DNA of 31,925 nucleotides, taken from positions 1 through 31,925 of the IMG/VR virus record IMGVR_UViG_3300030060_007206, one strand, 5' to 3'. The notes under the pieces were generated by a model, which worked only from the letters and a program-made list of their open reading frames with translations, was not told the origin of the DNA and searched no databases. Shown here piece after piece: positions 24,248 through 31,206 of the stretch. Position numbers and translations under genes: made by a program. The DNA is from a virus. Numbering within the stretch: position 1 is the first letter of the stretch; every line of letters starts with the position of its first letter.

Positions 24248-24912
24248 TGAAAAGAGCTATACTTACATATTATAATGATGCTATAGATAAAAACCTTTTA
24301 TTTTTACATCAAAGAGTATTACAGAAATATAATACTGTTGCAGATTATAAACCATTATTCTGTAAAGTAGGAGAAGATCAAATAATACATTATCAAGCAT
24401 TAGATTATGGTGCATCTGCTTTATTTGAAGAAGGATATGATAGTGTACTATTTTTAGATGTTGATTGTATACCATTAAATTCTTATGCATTAGATTATAT
24501 CTTTACACAAGCAGAGAAGAATATTATAATTGGTAATGCTCAACGATCTATGCATATTGATAATGATGAGCATATGTTTGTTGGATCTTCATGTTTCTGT
24601 ATAAACAGAACCAACTATGATAAGTTTGGTAGAAGATCATTTGCTCCTGATCATATCAAAGCAGATACGTGTGAATATTATACTTATGATGCAGAGGAGC
24701 AAGGAGTAGAAGTTGAGATATTCATGCCAAAATCTTACATCAGAGATCCTTTTGGTGGTAAATGGAATCTTGGGAAGGATCGTGGTAGTTATGGCATTGG
24801 AACTACATTTGAAAATTCTTTAGGTGTTGAGATGTTCTTTCATTTATTTTCTAGTCGAGAAAATGTATATAATACTTACTTTTATGATAAGTGTGAGGAA
24901 ATATTAAAATGA
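24247..24912 (+). CDS. GT-A type glycosyltransferase
   Basis: A 221-residue protein with the start MKRAILTYYNDAIDKNLLFL and a strand-DxD motif FLDVDCIPLNS with Asp71-Val-Asp73, the metal and nucleotide-sugar site of GT-A folds. Further conserved-looking parts are MHIDNDEHMFVGSSCFCINR (about 98-117) and FGGKWNLGKDRGSYGIG. Small enzymes of this type occur in glycan clusters of marine T4-like phages. The sugar donor and acceptor cannot be told. Its ATG overlaps the stop of the TPR gene (TAATG), and the stop overlaps the next start (ATGA). Confidence 0.65.
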   Translation: MKRAILTYYNDAIDKNLLFLHQRVLQKYNTVADYKPLFCKVGEDQIIHYQALDYGASALFEEGYDSVLFLDVDCIPLNSYALDYIFTQAEKNIIIGNAQRSMHIDNDEHMFVGSSCFCINRTNYDKFGRRSFAPDHIKADTCEYYTYDAEEQGVEVEIFMPKSYIRDPFGGKWNLGKDRGSYGIGTTFENSLGVEMFFHLFSSRENVYNTYFYDKCEEILK

Positions 24913-25643
24913 ATTATTATAATTCTTATGATATGGATGTGGGGGCAACTTATATTATCTCTATTAAGGGTAATGAGGTTTCTGAGAAACTTACTCAACA
25001 ATGTTTTGAATCATGTAAGAAAGTAGGTCAACCTAATGTTATAGTTGTGCCTGGTTTTGATGCTACAAATTCTCCTATATCGACTCAAGATCATAAGCTT
25101 GGAAAACCAATAGGGGAGATAGGAACTATTAAGGTTCCTGAAGCTTTAAAAGACCAAGCATTTCTTAATTTTTTAAGATTGCGTAGATCTGATTTATTAA
25201 TGACTCAGATTGCATGTTTCCTTTCTCACTATTCGTTGTGGTGTCTATGTTTATCTCAGGATAAACCAATTGTTATTTTAGAACATGATGCTGTTATGAT
25301 TAAACCATATCTTAGGCATAGTTATTATAATAATATTGTTTATTTGGGAGGTAGTGAGCAAGTAGATGGAAGTATGCCTATGGATGATACTATTCCTCCA
25401 CATGCAACAGACCATAAAGGACTGGATAGATTTATTTGTAGAGCACATGCTTATTCTATTGATCCTGCTATTGCAAAGAACTTGGTTGCATATAGTATTA
25501 ATCATGGTATAATAACCACTGCAGATGCAATGATAAGATCCGATATGTTTGGGATAGTTCAAGATGATCTTTATGCATACGAAGATAATTATGGGTTATC
25601 GACAATTAGAGAAGATGGAACTGCATTAACTGAATATAAATGA
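24909..25643 (+). CDS. Glycosyltransferase family 25-like enzyme
   Basis: A 244-residue protein. It has the layout of family 25 (lipopolysaccharide-type beta-galactosyltransferases): an N-terminal YIISIKGNEVS strand, TQIACFLSHYSLWCLCL (residues about 99-115) matching the G-C-x-x-S-H-x-x-x-W motif, then PIVILEHDAVMIKPY with Glu125-His126-Asp127 standing in for the usual E-D-D, and a later RAHAYSIDPAIAKNLV segment. Donor and acceptor are not known. The His in place of Asp in the acidic motif is notable but still leaves an acidic pair. It is in the same overlapping operon (ATGA on both sides). Confidence 0.7.
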   Translation: MNYYNSYDMDVGATYIISIKGNEVSEKLTQQCFESCKKVGQPNVIVVPGFDATNSPISTQDHKLGKPIGEIGTIKVPEALKDQAFLNFLRLRRSDLLMTQIACFLSHYSLWCLCLSQDKPIVILEHDAVMIKPYLRHSYYNNIVYLGGSEQVDGSMPMDDTIPPHATDHKGLDRFICRAHAYSIDPAIAKNLVAYSINHGIITTADAMIRSDMFGIVQDDLYAYEDNYGLSTIREDGTALTEYK

Positions 25644-26305
25644 AAAAGGTAATACACGTACTCAATATTAATAATTTCTTTCCAGAACTTTTTAGGATAA
25701 CATATCCTACTATTAGAGCATATGCAGAGAAGAATGGATATATTATCAATATGATAACAGAGAGAAAGTTTCCAAATTATCCTATCACTTATGAGAAGAT
25801 GCAAGTCTATGAGGATGGTAAAGATAATCAGATGAATGTTTTAGTTGATGCTGACATGTTACTTCATCCAAACTTACCAGACTTTGAAACTTTTTTATCT
25901 GAGGATGCAGTTGCTTTTAATTATGGTTATAATATTAGTGAAAAATATTATACTAATAGAATAAAGTATTTTGTGCGAGATGGTAGAGACGTTGGAATTG
26001 CTACTAATCTTGTTGTTTCGTCACAATTAACTCATGATATTTGGGAACCATTGCCACTCACACCTGAACAAATTGCTGACTTAGCAGTTCCTAATGATGA
26101 GGAACCAAATGAATGGAACCGTGGGTGGGGTCATTATGCTGATGAGTTTGCTTTATCATATAATCTGGCAAAGTATGGTTTAAAGTATCAAGGAGTTCTT
26201 GGTTCTGGTCCTCAACATGATTATGCTATTCATGTTGGCACTGGTGATAAAGAAAAGTCTATAAGAATAGCAAAGGAAACAATGGTGAAATGGAGTAAGT
26301 TGTGA
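25640..26305 (+). CDS. Putative GT-A glycosyltransferase
   Basis: A 221-residue protein with MKKVIHVLNINNFFPELFRI at the start, YEKMQVYEDGKDNQMNVLVD then ADML, giving an Asp70-Ala-Asp72 metal motif, and a later GWGHYADEFALSYNLAKYGL (about 157-176) of the type seen in nucleotide-diphospho-sugar transferases, where a late acidic residue follows the DxD. A His-rich end (GPQHDYAIHVG) also fits, since a late His often helps to bind the metal. Specific sugar unknown. It starts in the previous stop (ATGA) and ends with a GTGA overlap. Confidence 0.6.
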   Translation: MKKVIHVLNINNFFPELFRITYPTIRAYAEKNGYIINMITERKFPNYPITYEKMQVYEDGKDNQMNVLVDADMLLHPNLPDFETFLSEDAVAFNYGYNISEKYYTNRIKYFVRDGRDVGIATNLVVSSQLTHDIWEPLPLTPEQIADLAVPNDEEPNEWNRGWGHYADEFALSYNLAKYGLKYQGVLGSGPQHDYAIHVGTGDKEKSIRIAKETMVKWSKL

Positions 26306-26928
26306 AGATAGCAATTTTCTATCACTTATACCAGACCGAACTGTCTGGTTTAATATATCAACAACAGATGCACAGATTACATGCATCTGGATTGATGGAT
26401 GCGTGTGATTTTATTCATATTGGTGTTGTAGGTGAGCATGAATTATTCTCCCGACCAAAAAAAGCACAAGTTCTTTATAATAGACGATTAACTAAGGATG
26501 AGGGTGAGACGGTAGAGTCTGTATATAGATTTTGTAAGTTGAATCCTAATTATAAAGTATTATTCTTTCATGCAAAGGGAGCAAGTAGACAATTTGTTCC
26601 TCAACTTCATGCATGGAGAATGTTTTTAGAGTATATTGTTATTGATAGATGGAAAGAATGTATCAAAAAATTAAAAACCTATGATGCAGTGGGAGCTAAG
26701 TTGAGGATGCATCCTTCACCTCATTTTAGTGGTAATTTTTGGTGGGCTAATGCAGACTATGTGGCAACATTAGATGAGAGTTTTTTATATACTGATGGAG
26801 AACATGGTAAAATTGATAGAGAGTTGATGATTGGTACTGGAGATAGGTTTGATCCTTGTGATATGCATCATGTACATAAGGAGATGAATATGTATGATAA
26901 AATATTTACAGAAGACAATTATATATGA
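26302..26928 (+). CDS. Putative glycosyltransferase/glycan-biosynthesis protein
   Basis: A 208-residue protein. GTG at 26302 is the likely start because it overlaps the previous stop as GTGA, as the neighbours do. It begins IAIFYHLYQTELSGLIYQQQ. Residues about 84-100 (KVLFFHAKGASRQFVPQLH) and about 133-155 (MHPSPHFSGNFWWANADYVA) match a set of small proteins found in glycosyltransferase clusters, where SGNFWWA is typical. There is no classical DxD, so catalysis is not shown. It could be a transferase of unclassified type. Confidence 0.5.
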   Translation: MKIAIFYHLYQTELSGLIYQQQMHRLHASGLMDACDFIHIGVVGEHELFSRPKKAQVLYNRRLTKDEGETVESVYRFCKLNPNYKVLFFHAKGASRQFVPQLHAWRMFLEYIVIDRWKECIKKLKTYDAVGAKLRMHPSPHFSGNFWWANADYVATLDESFLYTDGEHGKIDRELMIGTGDRFDPCDMHHVHKEMNMYDKIFTEDNYI

Positions 26929-27677
26929 TTAATCAACTCAAATTAAAAAGTGAGTTTACTTCAGGAAAACCATTTCATCATGCAGTTATAGATAATTTTT
27001 TTGATGAAGAGACTGCTATATCATTAAGTCGTGAGTTTCCTGATTATAATTCTGATGTGTGGTATGTATATAATAATCCATTAGAAAATAAAAAAACATG
27101 TAACGTATGGAACTTGTTTCCTAGAAATTTATACTCTACATTTTCTTATTTAAATTCTTCTTCATTTATATCTAAGTTAAAAAAAATTACTGGTATTAAG
27201 AAACTATATCCTGATATTGGTTTGCATGGAGGAGGGTTGCATATACATGGAAAAGGTGGTAAACTTAACATACATCTTGATTATTCTATACATCCTAAGT
27301 TAAAATTACAACGTAAGTTAAATCTTATTGTTTACTTGGGAGAAAATTGGGATCCATCTTGGAAAGGTCAATTAGAATTCTGGTCACCAGATAGAAAACA
27401 ATGTGTAACTTCTATTGATACCTTGTTTAATCGTGCTGTAATTTTTGATACGACGCAAAACTCATATCATGGATTACCTACTCCTCTAGAGTGTCCTGAA
27501 GGGTGTTACAGAAAGAGTATAGCAGTCTATTATCTAACTGATCCTGTAAAGAATTGTCCTATAAATTCAAAGGCAATTTATATTCCTACTGAGGAACAGA
27601 AAGATGATCCTAATATAAATGAAATCATTAATAAGAGGGCAAGTATGGTAACTGTAGACGAGGTTTATCGTGTCTAA
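26925..27677 (+). CDS. 2-oxoglutarate/Fe(II)-dependent oxygenase (prolyl-4-hydroxylase-like)
   Basis: A 250-residue protein with the jelly-roll iron site: His117-Leu-Asp119 (NIHLDYSIH), a distal His182 (NSYHGLP) and Arg196 (CYRKSIAVYY) for 2-oxoglutarate. The segments LNLIVYLGENWDPSWKGQLE and FNRAVIFDTTQNSYHG are standard for this family. It begins PFHHAVIDNFFDEETAISL. Such enzymes hydroxylate proteins, sugars or small molecules. T4-like marine phages carry several with unknown targets. Here it sits inside a glycan cassette, so a sugar or an acceptor residue on a virion protein is a likely substrate. It overlaps the previous gene (ATGA) and the next by eight bases. Confidence 0.75.
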   Translation: MINQLKLKSEFTSGKPFHHAVIDNFFDEETAISLSREFPDYNSDVWYVYNNPLENKKTCNVWNLFPRNLYSTFSYLNSSSFISKLKKITGIKKLYPDIGLHGGGLHIHGKGGKLNIHLDYSIHPKLKLQRKLNLIVYLGENWDPSWKGQLEFWSPDRKQCVTSIDTLFNRAVIFDTTQNSYHGLPTPLECPEGCYRKSIAVYYLTDPVKNCPINSKAIYIPTEEQKDDPNINEIINKRASMVTVDEVYRV

Positions 27678-28071
27678 AACTGTATGGTGTAATGGTACGT
27701 TTGATATCCTACATCCTGGTCACATTCAACTCTTTAAGGTTGCAAGGTCACTAGGTGATAGAGTTATTGTTGCCACGGATACTGATGAGAAGATAAAGAA
27801 AGATAAGGGGGATAATCGACCTGTCAATGATCTTTGTTTTAGAGTAGCAATGCTTGAAGCAATTAAATATATTGATGTTGTGTTGACATTTAATGACAGA
27901 AAAGAACTAGAGGGGTTGATTCAATTATATCAACCTGATATACTATTATTAGGTGATGACTGGAGATATGGTGATGTGGTAGGTAGAGAATATGGTAAGG
28001 AAGTTAGATTCCTACCAAGAGTTGGTGGTTATGCAAGTAGCAACACAATCAAACGGATTCATAACTTATGA
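27670..28071 (+). CDS. hldC: Heptose-phosphate adenylyltransferase-like (HldC / HldE C-domain-like)
   Basis: A 133-residue nucleotidyltransferase. GTG 27670 was chosen because the protein then opens as V/MSKTVWCNGTFDILHPGH with the HxGH site His15-Pro-Gly-His18 at the normal place, and because the overlap with the previous gene is only eight bases. KKDKGDNRPVND (residues about 43-54) fits the K-G-D-x-R-P-V-N motif of bacterial HldE/HldC, and NTIKRI near the end is the family finish. HldC adenylylates heptose-1-phosphate to ADP-heptose. Glycerol-3-phosphate or other cytidylyltransferases share the fold, so the sugar is inferred from the kinase and epimerase next door. Confidence 0.7.
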   Translation: MSKTVWCNGTFDILHPGHIQLFKVARSLGDRVIVATDTDEKIKKDKGDNRPVNDLCFRVAMLEAIKYIDVVLTFNDRKELEGLIQLYQPDILLLGDDWRYGDVVGREYGKEVRFLPRVGGYASSNTIKRIHNL

Positions 28072-28796
28072 AAATATTGTTAATTGGTGATAGTTGTATT
28101 GACAAATATGTTTATGGAGATGCCAAAAGGTTGAGTCCAGAAGCACCTGTTCCTGTGTTAAATTATATTAGGACAACTAAAACGGAGGGAATGGCATGGA
28201 ATGTTTTTAATAATCTAAAAGCTTTTGGTGTTGAAGTTGATATGATCACTCAAGAAGAGAAGATTGTAAAGACTAGATACATTGATAAGAAATCAAATCA
28301 ACAAATTCTTCGTGTTGATGAAGAATATGAGGTTGAAGAATTAAAGTTTGAAAAACCAGAAAATAATTATGATGCTCTTGTCATATCAGATTATAATAAA
28401 GGATTCATAACACAAGAGAAATTATTTGAGATAGTTTATTCGTTTCAAGGTCCAGTATTTGTTGACACTAAAAAGCAAGAAATACCTCATGGATGTTTTA
28501 CTAAAGTAAATGATATTGAATATGAAAATTTAAAAACACCAACAGATAGGTTGATTATAACTAGAGGTGGGAAAGGTGCAGAGTATCAAGGTAAGTTATA
28601 CCCAGCAGAGAAAGTAAATGTCTTTGATGTTGCTGGTGCAGGAGATACTTTCCTTGCAGCATTAGTTGTTGGTTATATACAAACTAAATCAATAGAGACT
28701 GCGATCCCTCTTGCTAATAAAGCAGCAGCAATTGCTGTATCACATGCAGGAACTTATGTATTAACAAAGGAGGATATAGATGAGATATTGTATTGA
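28068..28796 (+). CDS. hldA: Heptose-7-phosphate kinase-like PfkB sugar kinase (HldA / HldE N-domain-like)
   Basis: A 242-residue PfkB kinase. Segments in order match the HldE kinase domain: GDSCIDKYVYGDAKRLSPEA (residues 8-27), PVPVL, QQILRVDEEYE, ALVISDYNKGF, RLIITRGGKGAE, and VFDVAGAGDTFLA with catalytic Asp193. NKAAAIAVSHAGT near the end is also typical. The usual kinase domain is about 310-320 residues, so about 70 are missing, mainly from the middle. The substrate loop, normally G-G-A-A-N, reads TEGMAWN, so one Gly is lost. It may still work. It follows the adenylyltransferase with an ATGA overlap: the two domains of HldE are separate and in reversed order. Confidence 0.7.
   Translation: MKILLIGDSCIDKYVYGDAKRLSPEAPVPVLNYIRTTKTEGMAWNVFNNLKAFGVEVDMITQEEKIVKTRYIDKKSNQQILRVDEEYEVEELKFEKPENNYDALVISDYNKGFITQEKLFEIVYSFQGPVFVDTKKQEIPHGCFTKVNDIEYENLKTPTDRLIITRGGKGAEYQGKLYPAEKVNVFDVAGAGDTFLAALVVGYIQTKSIETAIPLANKAAAIAVSHAGTYVLTKEDIDEILY
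28766..28773 (+). promoter_or_regulatory. Strong ribosome binding site inside hldA, sets the HAD start
   Basis: AAAGGAGG lies within the end of the kinase gene and six bases before the ATG at 28780. It is the best Shine-Dalgarno sequence in the window and supports this start for the HAD gene, which overlaps the kinase by 17 bases. Confidence 0.75.
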
Positions 28797-29118
28797 TATT
28801 GATGGTACGATTTGTAGTCCAACTGTTGGTAGGGATTACCATAAAGCGGAACCTTGGCAAGATCGTATTGCAAAAATAAATAAGTTATATGATGAAGGTC
28901 ATTATATTATCTATTTCACTGCAAGAGCAATGGGTAGATTTTCTGATAAACCTCATTCTATTGCATCTGTATCAGCAGAGGCAGTTTTATTTGATCTTAC
29001 AAAACAACAATTAGATGATTGGGGTTGTAAGTATAACGAATTGATCATGGGTAAACCCCATGCAGATTTATTCATAGATGACAAAGGAATCAACTGTGAT
29101 GACTTCTTCAGAAATTAA
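28780..29118 (+). CDS. Small HAD-superfamily phosphatase
   Basis: A 112-residue protein opening MRYCIDIDGTIC, the HAD motif I with Asp6 and Asp8. YIIYFTARAM (about 46-55) gives motif II (Thr) and LFIDDKGIN near the end gives the acidic motif IV. It lacks the long cap and the cysteine-rich zinc loop of GmhB, the phosphatase that converts heptose bisphosphate in the ADP-heptose route, and GmhB is about 190 residues. It may therefore do the same job with a minimal fold, or act on another sugar phosphate. It overlaps the kinase before and the cupin after, in a tight translation unit. Confidence 0.6.
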   Translation: MRYCIDIDGTICSPTVGRDYHKAEPWQDRIAKINKLYDEGHYIIYFTARAMGRFSDKPHSIASVSAEAVLFDLTKQQLDDWGCKYNELIMGKPHADLFIDDKGINCDDFFRN

Positions 29119-29455
29119 ATATGTAAAAAAAGGATGGGGATTTGAGAAATGGATTGCCAATTCTCCTGAATATTGTGGTAAGCTTTTGTTTATTAGGGAG
29201 AACAAGAGATGTTCGTGGCACTATCATAAATTAAAAGACGAAACATTTTATATTCAATCAGGTATGGTTCATTTGTTTTATGGAGAAACAGATGATCTTT
29301 CAAAAGCAAAGAGTACTATATTAGAACCTGGAGATAAATTTTATGTTTATAGAGGATTGAGGCATCAAATGATTGCATTAGAAGATACAGAACTATTTGA
29401 GTTTTCTACTCAACATTTTGATGAAGATTCGTACAGAGTATTTAAAGGTGATTAA
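29099..29455 (+). CDS. Cupin protein (ManC/phosphomannose-isomerase-type cupin)
   Basis: A 118-residue single cupin. ATG 29099 was chosen over the upstream 29078 because AAAGGA precedes it by about 12 bases and the overlap with the HAD gene drops to 20 bases. Metal-site residues are visible: His41 and His43 in SWHYHKLKDETFYI, Glu48 in the same segment, and the second-motif GLRHQM. The parts VKKGWGFEKWIA near the start and EFSTQHFDEDSYRV near the end resemble the C-terminal cupin of GDP-mannose pyrophosphorylase/phosphomannose isomerase. Probable role: isomerisation or epimerisation of a phosphorylated sugar. A sugar-binding regulator is possible too. Confidence 0.6.
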   Translation: MTSSEIKYVKKGWGFEKWIANSPEYCGKLLFIRENKRCSWHYHKLKDETFYIQSGMVHLFYGETDDLSKAKSTILEPGDKFYVYRGLRHQMIALEDTELFEFSTQHFDEDSYRVFKGD

Positions 29456-29457
29456 CT

Positions 29458-30240
29458 ATGATTATACTAACAGGTGATGAAGGTTTTATAGGGAAAAAGT
29501 TCCTTGAAAAACTATCGGGAAAAGAAGTAATTAAAGTTGAAAAAAGAAACAGTTGGCACTTTCGTAGTTTTAATGAGTGGGACAAGGTAGAACTCATACT
29601 ACATCAAGGTGCTATCTCTGATACTACATGCACTAATCTAAAAGCAATCAATCATTTTAATGTTGAGTTTAGTGAGTGGATATTTGAACAAGCAATAAGA
29701 TATCAAATACCAGTTAAGTATGCATCCTCTGCATCTGTCTATGGCAATCAAGAAGGAATCATCAATCCCCTCAATTACTATGCTATATCCAAAGTCATTA
29801 TGGACTATTGGGTTCTGGATAATATGGATAGATTTGAATTAGTACAAGGATTCAGATACTTCAATGTCTATGGTGATGGTGAAGAGCATAAGGAAGACCA
29901 AGCAAGTCCTGTTCATAAATTTACAAAGCAAGTTAAAGAAACAGGAACACTTAAATTATTTGAAGGGTCTCAAAGTTTCTTTAGAGACTTTATATGCGTT
30001 GATGATGTTGTAGATATTGTTCTGAACAATGATAAACCATCAGGTATCTATGACTTAGGTACAAGCAATCCTACCAGTTTCCAAGAAGTAGGAGAACTAG
30101 TAGCAGACAAATATAATGGTGCTATAGAATATATCCCCTTCCCATTACATCTAAACAATAAGTATCAAAGATATACCTGTGCTAAAAAGGAATGGGATTA
30201 TAAGTTTAAAACAGTTGAGGATTATATTAAAGATAAATAA
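29458..30240 (+). CDS. hldD: HldD-like ADP-heptose 6-epimerase (SDR family)
   Basis: A 260-residue NAD(P)-binding epimerase. The Rossmann motif GDEGFIG (Gly6, Gly9, Gly12), SASVYGNQ, and the catalytic Tyr108-x-x-x-Lys112 (YAISK) are in place. Segments FRYFNVYGDGEEHK, FEGSQSFFRDFICVDDV and GIYDLGTSNPTSFQEVGELV, then IEYIPFPLHLNNKYQRYTCA, follow HldD (RfaD) closely, including the IEYIPFP stretch typical of HldD. HldD changes the C6 configuration of ADP-D,D-heptose to ADP-L,D-heptose and is normally about 310 residues, so this is a compact version. It has an AAAGGTG ribosome-binding sequence and ends the cassette. GDP/dTDP-sugar epimerases are the alternative. Confidence 0.75.
   Translation: MIILTGDEGFIGKKFLEKLSGKEVIKVEKRNSWHFRSFNEWDKVELILHQGAISDTTCTNLKAINHFNVEFSEWIFEQAIRYQIPVKYASSASVYGNQEGIINPLNYYAISKVIMDYWVLDNMDRFELVQGFRYFNVYGDGEEHKEDQASPVHKFTKQVKETGTLKLFEGSQSFFRDFICVDDVVDIVLNNDKPSGIYDLGTSNPTSFQEVGELVADKYNGAIEYIPFPLHLNNKYQRYTCAKKEWDYKFKTVEDYIKDK
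30232..30239 (+). promoter_or_regulatory. Late-promoter-like octamer GATAAATA before the RCC1-type fibre gene
   Basis: GATAAATA overlaps the last codons of the epimerase gene and ends 31 bases before the ATG at 30271. It matches the T4 late box at seven of eight positions and is likely to restart late transcription after the cassette. Confidence 0.4.
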
Positions 30241-30270
30241 GAAAAGCAAGCCTTAAATATAAATTGATAA

Positions 30271-31206
30271 ATGGCTAAGTTACCAAGAGCACAATTAGTA
30301 GACACTTCAGTTGCAGGACATATAGAGTTTGGTGGTGGAATTAATATAACTGGAGTTGTAACTGCCACTGGTTTTGAAGGAAATACTACGGGTACAGCTA
30401 CTAATTTGACGGGTAATCCTAATATAGTTGGTGCTATTGTAACAGCAACCACATATAGAGGAAGTGGATCTGGAATAACAGGATTAGCAGGAACATCATA
30501 TATTGGACAAACTACTTCTTTTACATCTGCAGCAACATATACGATTGATTTATCTAAAGGAAATGTAGTTCATATTGAGGATGGTGGTTTTAATGGAACT
30601 GCTACAGTAGGATTTTCTAATACTACTACTGGAAGTGGTGAGGTAAGAATTATTAGAAAACCTATATGTGCTAGATGTAACTGTGAAATATATCTTAATT
30701 GGCCTTCAAATATTACTTGGGAAGGAAATGGACAAAAACCTGATAGTGTTTTTAATCCAAGATGTAATAATGCTCAAGAAATAACTTTACTTACTACAGA
30801 TTCTGGTGCAAGTTGGTATGGAAGTGAAACAGTTCGTTCAAATCCAACCACTACTAATAGGTGGGCATGGGGATACGAGTATAGGAAAGGATCGTTTGGA
30901 ATGAACGCCAAATGGGGAGGTCCAGCTGGCAACTGTGCTGCATGTAGTAAGTATTCATCACCAGTTTCTATTGGAGCTTCATGGATGAGTGGTTGTAATC
31001 CATACTCTGAATTTACAGATATACAATGGGGACATTATTATGCTTTAGGTCTTAAAAATGACGGAACAATATGGTCATGGGGTGAGAATAATCAAGGAGA
31101 AATAATACAACGATGTCATATTCAATACCAATTCAAATATGCCATTGCCAAGGATATAAATGGACATGTCTTTCATGGGGCAAAGAAGATGGTGCTCTTG
31201 CTATAG
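30271..31206 (+). CDS. Short tail fibre with RCC1-like propeller, 5' part (frameshifted)
   Basis: 311 codons before a stop in this frame. Residues 1-90 (MAKLPRAQLVDTSVAGHIEF, GVVTATGFEGN, ATTYRGSGSGITGL) are a fibre N-terminus. Residues about 90-195 hold a strand-rich domain with a Cys group (RKPICARCNCEIYLNWPSNI). From about 192, WAWG, YYALGLKNDGTIWSWGENNQ mark RCC1-like repeats. From about residue 278 (base 31104) the frame no longer fits (IIQRCHIQYQ...), while the repeat pattern continues in the -1 frame at 31104-31877. So the true protein was probably about 535 residues, and the last 33 residues here are not original. There is no clear ribosome binding site. Confidence 0.7.
   Translation: MAKLPRAQLVDTSVAGHIEFGGGINITGVVTATGFEGNTTGTATNLTGNPNIVGAIVTATTYRGSGSGITGLAGTSYIGQTTSFTSAATYTIDLSKGNVVHIEDGGFNGTATVGFSNTTTGSGEVRIIRKPICARCNCEIYLNWPSNITWEGNGQKPDSVFNPRCNNAQEITLLTTDSGASWYGSETVRSNPTTTNRWAWGYEYRKGSFGMNAKWGGPAGNCAACSKYSSPVSIGASWMSGCNPYSEFTDIQWGHYYALGLKNDGTIWSWGENNQGEIIQRCHIQYQFKYAIAKDINGHVFHGAKKMVLLL
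31101..31112 (+). other. Apparent frameshift site in the RCC1-type fibre gene
   Basis: Reading ...GENNQGEI in frame one and then NTTMSYSIPIQI in the -1 frame gives an unbroken RCC1 repeat (compare G-E-N-x-x-G-Q-L-G...TTSSxPxQ). The junction lies in AAATAATACA. It needs one missing base or a -1 slip. No standard X-XXY-YYZ slippery heptamer is in frame, so a deletion or a sequencing/assembly error is more likely than programmed slippage. Confidence 0.6.

Noticed and set aside
30258-30265. TATAAATT as a late promoter for the RCC1 fibre gene
   Set aside because: Only six bases before the ATG, so the start would be at or beyond the initiation codon. GATAAATA at 30232 has better spacing.
31099-31110. 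Programmed -1 ribosomal frameshift in the RCC1 fibre
   Set aside because: No in-frame X-XXY-YYZ heptamer (zero-frame codons are GAA ATA ATA) and no obvious stem-loop downstream. A single-base loss or sequencing error is simpler.
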